A DNA stretch of 64,000 nt from Blastomussa wellsi (lineage: Eukaryota > Cnidaria > Anthozoa > Scleractinia > Plerogyridae): assembly GCA_947652115.1 (NCBI GenBank), contig OX393565.1, positions 15,842,044 through 15,906,043 of the forward strand, given 5' to 3'. Made by a program: the position numbers and the translations under genes. Under the pieces are notes generated by a model, which worked only from the letters and a program-made list of their open reading frames with translations, was not told the origin of the DNA and did not search any database. Positions 30,460-43,200 of the stretch are shown here, one piece after another; the first letter of the stretch is position 1, and each line of letters opens with the position of its first letter.

Positions 30460-33400
30460 CTAATCTTCGCCATCACCAATCTCATCTATAACTTCAAATC
30501 CCTCCATAAAGTCCACATGCTCCTTATTTTCGGCATCCACTTCAGCTTTTCCCTTTTTAACTTTTACAGCTTTTCCTGGCCCAGCGGCACTCCTTCCACT
30601 ACGCTTTGTTCCTCGACCACGCCCTCTTCCTCTGGCTCCACCTCTGCCAGTCCCTCCCCTAGCTTGACCCTTCCTGCCACGTCGCCCACTACCTGTGGGG
30701 GTGTTTTCTTTAGAAGGGGTGTTTTCTGTGTCCTCCTGTGAACTGCCTGGTGTCTCAGACTCATTCAGTTCTTCATTATCGATGTCCTGGCTAGTGGAAA
30801 GTGTGGGGGTGGAGAGTGGAACCTTTAGATCTTCTGCCTCTTCAACCTTCACAGGTTCATCAACAGTCAGTGGAATGAAATCCTCAGTCTCCTGTAAAAT
30901 GGTGTTGTTCAAATAACAAGAATTCAAACATATATTACAATAATAAAAAAACAATATTTACTGAGGATACCAATAAGGAAAGCAAAAGCTCAGTTGCTTC
31001 TGGATACAAATTGAAGTCCAATTACGGAATTTATTTGATTTCAAGACCCTACTGGGAACAGGAGAGGGGGCTTAATGGACCAAGGGCCCGTTTCAAATCA
31101 CATATCAACAACACTTACAAACAACATTAAGTTGACATTTTCAGCACTTTTTCACAGCATACCATATTTTCTCAATAGACCTCTTTAGCTTAGTTTGTTT
31201 GTTGTCCCAATGCAGACCATGTGATGTTACCCTTGAGAATTATTTCTTTCAAATCCACGTGAAAATGAATGAATAATTTGCAGATAAACAAATCCTCAAT
31301 GGGCAATTTACATACAAAGCTGAAGAGGTCTATTAGATGCCCACTGTGTTTATTATATTCTTAGCACTGCAGAACTGGCATTATTTTTACCCGGCATTTA
31401 TATGGGGTGGCCCAGCATTTATTAAAAAACGGGTATCATTCATAGTTTTGAAAGCCTCATTATTTGCTGATTTTACATAAAGTTCACTGAATTTAAGGCA
31501 AAATTTGACAAAAATGTTCACCAAACAGACAAATGTCACCAACTTTGTCTCAATCAAGCATATCATTGCAAATGTTTAACTTTGTGATTTTCTGAACGTG
31601 GGGAGGAAAACTGATAATTTGAAGTGTTAGAGTGCGATGGCTTCTGAACCTACATGTGTAGTTTATCACAACTATCAATCAGTGAGATTCAGTGGTACAA
31701 GACAACATTCAAACAAACAGCAGGCATCAAAAACATCAAACATCAGTTGAGTGTGAACTAAATTTTTGTTTGTAGATGCCAAATTGCCAACAGCCAGACA
31801 CCATGACAGGGCTGTATGACCTTTATGGTCTCATTTCTGTTTATTCCTCCATAAAGTAAAGATATTCAGAATAAAAGCTTTGAGCGAGGAGTGGTTCCCA
31901 ACTCTGTACCAGTTGCAGAATATTATGCAATGCTGTAATTGTCCTCAATTTCTCCTCCCACTGCCTACCCCCTATTATAACATCTCCCATCCCAGTGCAG
32001 GGTTCCAGTTAAGTTTTTGAAGCAAGGTGCCATTCAGTTATTCCAAAGGGTCAAATCCTCTCTGTTCCCAACAAATCATTGTACGTTTTCAATTTATTTG
32101 TCAGGTCATGAAGCTGACCTTGTCGGGTTTTTGACCCGAGAACCCCCCCGCCCCCCCCCCCCCCTATCTGGAGCTACAATGAACTCACATCAAGTTGTGG
32201 TACAATCAGTGACAACTCAATTGCTGAAGCTTCGTCAACCGTGATCTGCTCATCATGATCATTTGGGAGTTCTTCCTCTTCTGCCAGCAGGATTGCATCT
32301 TGCTGTTCATCAAAACTCTCTTCTGTTAACAGGGAGTCATCATTCATGTGTTCTATGTTTTCCATGTTCACATCTAAATCAGCCGCCTCACAGTTGATCT
32401 GTAACTGGCCTGACTCGTCACTTGGTTCGGGTGCTACCACAAACTTTGTTATTTGTACCTGTGGGCAATGCATAGAGTTTAGATTTTCAAGGTACTAACA
32501 TTCTAATAATTCAAATGAGTTTAGAAAATGTTCTATTTAAAGATCCGGTTTCTAGAAAGGGAGCCAAAAGAGGTGACCACTTTTTATTTTACGTAGATTT
32601 TATCCAATGGAATGACAACTAGAAAGAATTTCAATTAAATAAATGTGGTCATGTGCTTAATTGGGCTCCTTGCTGTAAAGAGACATATGTACTACATTCT
32701 TCATCTCATTAGCTAAGCGCCTCCACCTCTGGCCAAGTTAAAACATCATCAACTATAAATAATGAAAAGCCATCGGACTGTTCCTAGAAATCGAAGCCTC
32801 TGGTTTTTAAGAGTTTGAATTGCAAGAAAACAACAAAAAAGTCAACAGTGTTGGTAAATCAAAGCAATCTTGCTGTGCTCACCTCTGCTGTCTCTTCAGT
32901 CTGCGAGTTCTTGCGACTACTTTTCTGCTTTGGAGCTGTCGTTTTTATGTCTTTATCAAGTACTTCATATAGCACCACCTCTTCTCCTTCTTTTGGCTCC
33001 AACACTGCCTCTAATTCTTTATTCCTTGCTAACTGGTGTTCTTCATACTGTGGGTGTTCCTGGACATACGTCTAAAACAGTTAAAATATTATCAGAATTT
33101 TCAACAGCACTGTTCAATTGACAAAGACCAGGCAAGCTGTCTGCCCTCTAAATCATGGAAATAAATGTAGCGTGCAACTGCCGTGCGCAAGCAAATTTCA
33201 ATCTTGTGCCCACCACCTGCTTTTCTTTGGTCAGCACCAAGAACATGGACTCTGGCCACTCCAGATTTTTGGAGCATGCACATTATCAAAGAGCCTATGA
33301 AATGAAACTCAGAGACTCGAAGAATGCAATGGGACTGACAAATGATAACATCTTTACACAAGTTGAAACACCAAACGTGATTCTTGCAAATGTTTTAACA

Positions 33401-34187
33401 TGATACTTTGTTTTTCTGCATGACTGATTTTCAACACAGAGCATCATAATTCTCATACAAAAGTACTTTCTCAAAAGATAATACACAAATCAAATGTAAA
33501 AACATTGCTTTAGAAAGGGTCTTTAAAGCACAGTACGGCTAGTATAATTGTTCCCTGTTCCCTGGTTTGCACTGAAAATCCCAGTGGTATATTTTCCGTA
33601 TTTAATTACGAGTGGTCTGTGAAATATTTCATTTACCAGAGCTGGTACATCTGCGATGAAAGCAGTTTTTTGCAATTGCTGTACCATTTTGATCAATGGT
33701 CTCTTTGGAACCGTTTTCAAGGTGCTTAATAGAGTAAATAAATAGTATGCACATCTCTAAAACCCACTTCAAAAAGCACTTGTTCCTGTTTGTTTGTGCA
33801 AGAGTTGGACAACAGCCAAGACAATATTGAAATTGGAGTGCAAATATAAATTATCACATGCCCCTGCAACAGACTTATGACACATGCGTTCTAAAACATG
33901 TTAGAAAACAGTCCTAAGAAAACATGCACGCTGATTGGTTAAAAATCGTGTTTCTATAACTCGATGGAGACACAGAACTAGCAGGAGCTGTTGACGTAAT
34001 GATGGTGCAAGCAAAGAGAATTTGCATTTTGATAATCAAAGTTAACAAGTTGTTTTCCTTTTTCTCGTCGTGGTGTTTTTTTAAACGAAATAGAAAACAT
34101 GTACTTCGTGTTTCTATCGAATTATAGAAACACTTGTGAAAGTTTGGGAGAACTCGAAAAAGCTGTGGAAACACTCGCCTACAGCTC

Positions 34188-34218
<31 letters not shown>

Positions 34219-37200
34219 CTTCCACTCATGTTTCTATAACTCAAATAGAAACACGGTACATGTTTTCTATTTCTTAAGTATTCTACCGCATAGAAAAGAT
34301 GTGAGGTTTCAGTCAATCGCTCCCAACCGCTGACCAAGAGGAACAAACTCTTTGAAAAGTAACGTAGACTAATCTTCTCCACATGCGTTTTGAGCAACAT
34401 GCTTTGTTCTAGAAAGAGTACTACCACAAGGAAAGCAGAGGGTGTTCCGAAACAAATATACAACTTTCTGACATATACAGATGCAATGCAGATTTACCTA
34501 GCAAATAAGAATGAAGAAGAAAGTAGTTTTTCTTTTTGTGATATCTCCTCAGAGATATTTAGGTTTTTATATTCTGCAAATTAGGTTCTGGCATGATATT
34601 TCTCTTAACCTGAAAGGACTCAGTACATTTTCTTTTGCCAAAGAAGTAAAACATTTACTGTCAGAACAGCTCTGTCTCTTGAACTACAACATCGTTTTAA
34701 GAATGATTTACTAGGTCTTCTTTTTTCACTCTTGCTGCTCTCTCTTTTATTTAAAGAAACTCTAAAAAGATATTAGGGGCTAACTTGAAAATCTTACAGT
34801 TCTTTTAGCCCCTAGACTCCAACTTCACAATCACTTGTGTTGTTAATGTCTCTAAATTATTTTTTCTTCATCTGCACACAATTTTAGCTCTGTAACTATA
34901 ATGTTGTGAGTCAAATAAAGATTGTTGTTGTTGTTGTTGTTCTGAAGACATCACAAGATGTGACACTATGGGGACAGTTAAAACTTGGCGAGCACTATAC
35001 CCTAAGAAATAAACCATCTGGTGTATATTTTTATGTTGCTATGGTAACACAACCCGCTTCCAGATCTCTATTATGCAGGAATGATTATTCCTGTATTTGA
35101 CCTTGAGCAAACATCATCAACTTCCTAAAGGTTAATTAGGAGATATGGGCATTGCATATGCTTTAAATTGGACAAATAATTTACAAAGGACAAGAACCAA
35201 GTCTGTGGAGTACTTCTTAGGATAAAACATGCTTGCCAAGTTCCAATTGTATTGTATATTCTTCACTTTGTGTTTTGACCCCATCTACACATATCACACC
35301 TTGTGATATCACCAGTACCTAATTTGCATAATAAAAAAATTGAATATCTCTGGAGCAAGTGGAGATATCACAAAAAGTGAAATGCCATTCTTTGTTTTTA
35401 AAGGACTTTCAGATAAGCTTACTTTACAATAGGTTGTTTTTTCATTGACTTTGAGTTGACTCTCAGCCAATCAGATTTAGTGGACAAACTCAAGTCTGAA
35501 CAGAATGGCTGGAAGTCCATGAAACAGAGACTTCCAGAATTGGGACCACCAGAGTTCACATTCTTTGAGCTGACCAAAAGAATACTAGGCTCTGGGGATA
35601 AAATTATTAATTCGAGAGCTCCTTGTCCAAAGGGCAAGCTGGATTGTCGAGTTATGTCCCTGTAAAGGTAAGGTGTAGAGGAATCCAGCTAAACAATTCC
35701 ATACTGTTGATTGGTTAATACAGAGACCTTTGTAGCATCCCTGCTTCCAGGTTAGGACTTCCTGAAGGTCTCAAAACCAATCATAAGCATTGCGCAGAGC
35801 AGCCAGAATATTTTAATTTACCTGATAATTCTTCTGATGTTTCTTGCCCTTAATGTGACTTATCACATCATTTCCACAGCGTATAAATGTCTTGCAAAGA
35901 CGGCAGTTAAATCCTGACACTGCTTTAACAAATTCACAACCTGGAAAAAAAGACAGACAAATTTCAAACCAGGCAAAAAACATTTTCCAGGCGCAAGGAT
36001 GTCATTACCATCTACAGCACAGCCCATAACAACACAGAAATTCTCCTTAATAATTTTTATTCATTTTTTACAGTACAAGCTGGGAGAATTCATTAAAATA
36101 TTCAAGGTAGTGTCTTTTCTGTTTATGCACCTATCAATGTTAAGCCCGAGGGAGGGAGGGGGGTCAGGCTGCCCACAGGACTTTGACTGTGAGGTTTGGC
36201 CCGAGGGTGGGGATGTTGATCGGGAATTTTGACATGGCCACCATTTTTTGGTACTTTTGACCAATTATGTCATCCCAGGGGTGGGGAATTTGACTTAACT
36301 TGTCAAAAAATGTCAAAATCCCCACCCCATGCCCAACCCCCCCTCTCTCGGGCTTAACACTGATAGGTGCATTACACTCTTTATTTCACAAATTCAATTT
36401 GGGCTTGATGAGTAACTATTGATAGAATGACTAGCACATGGATTAACTATCAGTCCCAAGTAAAGTAAAAGATATTTATCAGAATAGGTTCTTTTGTGTA
36501 CCTAGCATGTTCCTTCCACTTGTAAAACCATCAATCTTGACTCGTGACTGGGTGACCGAGGAGATAGTGATGATATCTCCGTCTTTCATAGCTGTCTTTC
36601 TTGTATCACAAGTGTACTTGACAAAGTCTAAATTTGTTTCTATCCCTGGAGACTGAGCACCAGCTGGACTGAGCAATTCCTGGTCACTAGGCTTCTCTCT
36701 GTCATCAGATTCAGTGCCAGTTGTAACCTCTTCCGTCTCAGACTGCTTGGCAGCTGCACCTCCCTTTGGGAAACAATCAAATAAGCCAGAGATTTAACAC
36801 TAATGATACTTGGAAGAACACCAGTTTTATGTGGTAATGTGTGATCAACAAAATACAAAAATGGTGAGTTAAGGTCCCTTTCCCTGTTGGGAATAATAAT
36901 AATCATGGTGTAGCCAGGATTTTTCAAAGGGGGGTCACACCCAGTGTACTCACCAGAGAGTCATGCTGACATCCACACTGTGTTTTACTTTGTTTACTTA
37001 AAAAAGTTCTCACAAGGGGGGGGGGGGAAGGTAACAAGCACCCCAGGACCCTCTGGCTACACCAGGGTTGCACAAAAAGGTAAATATATTAAAACACCAG
37101 TAATAAGGCCCAATAAACATTACATAAAACCATTAACAAATATTGGAGTAGGGATGAATATCTTGCAAGATAAAACTAACTAATTACGGAATAAATTTTC

Positions 37201-40200
37201 AATATCTTCATAATCTGATAAGACTACATCCACAAGGATCAGGTAGCCAAAACCTCTCCAGAACCTCTATTTTCATCGGTCCTCTGTAACACTGCCCCTG
37301 TTGTTTTCTTGGGCTAGAGGCATTGTTGTGATGTGTTATCTATTGTTTTCAGAGCCAATGACAAGTGGTGTGGAGACCCACAAGGATTCTCAGCGGGAGC
37401 TCAATGATGTGCTATGACCTTTATCAAATTATAAACAGTCAGAAACAGAGCTTTTATTTGTTTGGTCAAATTACATTACAACTGGCACAAGGTTTTAGCA
37501 CATCTTATTCAGGGCTTGAAATTGCGACCGATACGGTCGCATTTGTGACCAAATGTTTCCCTTTTGAGACTAAAAATTCCTCTTCAGTCGCAATTTTGCG
37601 AGTATTTTTCACCCAAATTAAGGATAAACACCCTAAACAACAGACGTGCTTAGTTACAATGGAATAATTGAGTTATACAAACACTAATTAACTAACTAGC
37701 TAACAACTAACTACAAAAAACAAGCATCTATTTATAAAAGATCTCTTAAAACGCTCAGTATAACACGCTCGGGATAATATAGTTGTGACGCCTCTCACGT
37801 AACATAAACACCATCCCATAATACACTGCTTCTACCCCCCAAAAAATTTGCATAGGCATTGTTTTAGATTTCCCTTGGGACATCTTCATGTCCCAGGAGA
37901 AATTGCAAACAATGATTATGCAAAATTTTGGGGGGTAAAAGAGGTGTATTATGGGATTTGTGCAAGTAGAGAATGGAATTAAAAGTTTGAGAATCTACTA
38001 AATAGTGTACTGTACAGTGATTGATGAAGATGTTGGCACGTGATCAATTCAATTCACTATTGTTTCATTTGATCATGCATCATTTTTTCCATCATTTAAT
38101 TACGGTAACAGAAATGAAAAAAAAGTTCAGCTTGCATTGTTGCAATAACAAAATCATAGCTTTTGAGCATTTTGCGACTAAAATTTTCAAACTTGCGACT
38201 AAATTTTTGCAGCTGATCGCAAAATATCGACCTGAATATTTTTTTAATTTCAAGCCCTGTTATTCCCAGCTTTCTCTCATGAAAAAAAACTTTAGAAGAG
38301 AGGAGAGCTCACTGTAGAAAGAACTATTGAAAAACAATTTACATGAACTTCTTTGCTAAATGTAGCAAACAAATTTACTGTGTCATACCTCATTAAAACT
38401 CTTGAACTCATCCACATCAAATTCTTTCCCTTGATTTTCCAAAACAGTCCTGGCATGCCTCTTACCAAGGAGATGTTTGTGAAAACTCTATGCAAAAGAA
38501 AAAAAAACAACAGAAGGAAACTGTGAAGCAAAAATCATTTTAGCATCAAATTGAAAGGGTGGGAATTAAAAATAATGTACACTTACCCAAGCTTACATTA
38601 CATGAAAACACATACCATGGGTAGGTTACAGATGATCTTGCATTCTTGGCAAATGTACTTGGATCGTTTCCTGTCAAACAGAGTGATCATCAAAGAATCA
38701 ACATTCTCTCCAAGGAAATTGACAGATTTTGGCAGATCTGGCTGACTGTGTTCCTTTACAGGTGTTTTGTCAACATCCTCTTCATCTTGTTTATCTTCTT
38801 GTGATTCATCTAAATCCTGTGCATCTTCCTCACCTGGTAGAAGATATTTATATTGAGCCCACAATCAAAAGAATAATCTGGGACGCCTAAGTATAAATCC
38901 ACATTTACAGTGCGACGCGCCTAGCTGTGGCCACCCAACAAACTTTTTTGACAAGTTATAATTATCCAATCAGAGAGCACAAATTTGTTTGAGCTGTCCC
39001 GCCTCCTAGGAATTTTCAAAGCTGTCCTCACAAAACCTGTCACGCTTTTAACAAGGAGGCAGGACAGCTCAAACAAATTCACGCTCTCTGGTTGGCTAAC
39101 TTGTCAAAAAAGTTTGTTGGCTGGCCACAGTTAGGCGCGTCACGCTGAAATTATAATTATAATAATTATATTATAGAAATAAATCAACATTGAAATGGCA
39201 TCAACAGAAACTCAGAAAAAATCTGTGTCCCAGATGGATAGTTTTTGCGGACGTAGAGTCCCATCTGGGACTCGGATTTTTTCCGAGTTTCTGTTGATGA
39301 CATTTCAATGTTAATTTATTTCTTTCATTGCTCTCTTGGAAATTATATTATACAAGTGACAATTGTCAACACAAGAGGTACATGTTTACGAGTTCAAACT
39401 AAATGAGATTATCAATAATCATAGTTAAATGGGAGATTTTCTGTGGCCAGCAGGCATTTGAACTTTGCACATGCACAGTCGAGTCATTGCCACAGAGGTT
39501 TGCACTTGTAGTTTGTATTTTTGAAGATTTGCTGTTTCAGCACCCAAGTCTAGTAAATTGTTTGTAAAACAGGACTTCAATCTCCAATTCTATATCCAGT
39601 AAAAGCTCTTCCTTCCATGCTAGCAAACTAAAATCTTGTCCAGCTCATTCTGGAACCAACAATTGATGAAATGATAACTTTCAAACAAGTTAATGTTCAG
39701 TTAATTTAATTCCAGCATTTCAAAGCTTGGGCACTAAGCCATGAAGTCTTTGTCATTCTGGCAAGTAAACATTGTGGACAGTTGCTGAATGAAATTATTG
39801 CTTTCACAGGACATTGCTTAAACTCTGGGATACTTAAAGCATTGGGAATTTTGGAAAATGGGTACCGAAGCCTTTGGACCAAAAATATTTTCAAGAAATG
39901 AGATTCAGGGCATTTAAACACAGTGGTTTTCTAGATCACGCTGCCATGACAAATGCTCACTGTCAGGTCAAGAGACCAACATATATTCCTCTTCAAACTG
40001 GAGCTACTAATTTTCAAGCACAATTGCCAAAGAAGTTAACAAAGATTAAACAGAGGTACCAGCTAAGCTAAATTGATGTGTAAATTGATTTGCAATCGAT
40101 TTCTCAAACTGTGGTGAACATATTGTATGCATCAGGGCTTGAAACTGCGACCGATGCAACCAACTTTTTCCCTTTATCTTGACATATTACGTACGCGATT

Positions 40201-43200
40201 TGCTTGATCAGACGCCATTACAGCGGCTTTTTTGTAGATATGTATCGTTGGCGCACATAGGCACTCCCGTTTGCTAAAACAACTCGCAAAAACAACCAGC
40301 ATGGCGGATGTAGGGGTTTGAGAGTTTTGTTCATCTCGTGCTTGACCTTGCCAAAGATTCAAGCATTTCATAATGATACTGACTACTTTTGCTCAATTAT
40401 GCTACCCTGTATTTTAAGCTAGAGCTAAAGCTTAACAAAACGCCTGCAAAGGTAAGTTGTGTCGAAAAGGTAAAGATTATTACTCATGTCGAGTTTTCAT
40501 CAGAGATGTCCACGATTGCGTCCTTTCTTGTAGTCGGTCCTCTCCTAACTTGGCTACAAATGTAATTTAGTTTTAATGGAAGTAAAAGTTTGAGAATCTA
40601 CTAAACAGTGTACTGTACAGTGATTGATGAAGATGTCGGCACGTGATTCACTTGACGATCATCTCATTCGACCATGCATATCTTTTCCATCTTTTAATTA
40701 ACAGATATGAAATAAAAGTTAAGTTTGCGTTGTTGCAATAACAAAATCATAGCATATGTGCATTTGAGACTAAAATTTTCGCAGCTGGTCGCAAAATATT
40801 GACCTACATATATTTTTAATTTCAATACCTGTGCATGCAAGTGAGAACTTATAGTGTTGTTTCTTTTGTTAGTTTGCAGTTCTTGATGTAATCATCTCTG
40901 AAAACTATACTAAAACAATTATCTACCTCAGCCTCCGATGTTCACTTCACCTTCGGCAAATAATTAATTGTTATTCCACCATTATGCAGTTTTACCATAT
41001 TATTAGGGCAATGGAACGTGCAAAATATGCCATGGTATCAGGGCTACAATAATTTATCCTGCAAAAGGACACGTGTCGGACTAAGTCAGCATTTTGATTG
41101 CCAAACAAATTGAAGGTTCAATGTCATATTACACTACTATTTGACACTGCCCTGTTGATGGAAAACATTGCCATTTGCATTGGAAGACAAAAAAATCGTC
41201 CAGACATTTTGTCTGACCAAAGTTGGCATTTAATCTGACATTGGTAAATTTTTCTCAGCCATTGTCTGATGCTCGACTGTTGTTTGCAGCCCTGTGGTAT
41301 TACACTGAAGAACAGGGCAAAATACAGACGGAAAGCGGAGCAACAAAAATGGCTGCATAATAATGGAGAAAAAATAAATCCTTAATTCAACGTTTTAACA
41401 TACATGTAGGGTGTACATGTTTCTCATTGCTCGTATTTTTCCTCTCCACTATGGCAAAAAATGAAAAATACTATGCAACTCGCAAAATAGCAATATTTTT
41501 TGCTTACAAACATTGACGTCACATTTCGTTTGATATTCAAATTTTCCAACCACGGAACAAAAGAAGTCATTGTTTCGACAGCCAATTAGGTTCTGGTTGG
41601 CATATTAATAACAATGGGTGACATCACGAGAAACATCGCTATACCCATTAAACCATAAAATAAGGTGTAAAATATGCTAGTACTAGCACAAAGTAAAGGC
41701 GGTTTACCATCTTCTTCTGCTTCCTCCTCCTCTTCCTCACGAGTCTCCTCCTTTGCAGGTTCTTCCTTCTTGGTTTCCTTCTCATCAAATGTAGCCTTCT
41801 TAGCCTGCTGACTCTGTGCACCTCCACCCTGCCTGCCTCTATTCTGACCCCCGCGGTTACCTTGCTGCCCACGGTTGCGATCAAACCGCTCTCTTTTGTT
41901 TCCATAGTTACCTCCACCACCCCATCCATCATTCCTCCTCTTGCGATTTTGCCGCTGCATGTCTCTTCCACCTGTCCTTGGTATCAGTGGGGTTGGTAGC
42001 AGTCCTAGAGATGAGGGCATGACCTGTTTTGCCCGTGCTTGAGCCTGTACCTGTGCTTGAGCATTTGCATTAGCCTGTGCCTGCATGGCTGCTAGTAAGG
42101 ACTGAGTCTGTACCATTGCCATAAGCTGCTGCTGCTGTTGGGCTAACTGTGCTGTCAACCCAGACCCCAGGTTGCCACCTCCTCCTGATGATAAACCCAA
42201 TCCTGCATAATGTACAAGTAATAACATCTTGTTAATTGCTATAAGTTAGCAGACAACACATGGATTGAGTGAGTGAGTGTTATATTGCATGTTGGTGTTA
42301 CTGCACTTCGAAAAATCTGAACTCAACATCTGGATGTTTACATTAATCAGGGAATGCACTGTTTAGAACTGCACTATACATCTCATTCTCACCTTGGAAT
42401 TTGCGTAGAAGGCCTGCATATATAAGTACATGTATTAGTGCTGGATTGGAACTAGCTTGCAATAGAGGCTAATGTGGGGAACAGCATTATAAACTGCTTC
42501 TTGTGATTTGCATCTAATAGCTTCCATTGTAAGCTACAATGTTACACAAAAGTAGTTGACACATTGATTTGAAATTGCAGTTTTTAAGGCATATTTATCA
42601 CCTTTTTTCTGGTTCACTACACTCCACAAAAATACCCCCTTCCCCCATCCAATGTTGTATGATTCCAGCGAAGGACTCCGAGAAACAAACTGCAACATTG
42701 ATGGGGGCAGGGGGTTTTAAATGAGAGGAGAAGGGGTAAAATGGAACTGTAATACAATAAAATGGGGCTTAAAATGACAATGTGTGAACACTTTTGTTAG
42801 TCATTGTAGTTCCAGTCCAATATCAAGAATATGAATGCGGTGTATTTCACTGATGATAGTTTGGCACATTTTACTGTATTTGCCTGTGCTGATTTCCTGG
42901 TTAATCACAGAATAATATTCAGTTCAGAGCACTTAACACTCCAAATCTAGCATAGCCTCCCATGCAGACATCCTTTGGGCTTTGTCACGTGTTCCTTCCC
43001 CACAGACGTCTGCTGAAACGAACATTCACTTCCGTTCACAGGCCGTTTACATCCAATTAAAGAAAACATTCAGTATCGACTGATCGTATGTCAGCTATCC
43101 TATCACATGCTGCGAAAAAATGGAAATTGTCACCCATGGATAATCATTCATCATTTCATGCTCTCATTCTATGTCAGTGTATATGGATGTGATTTATTTG

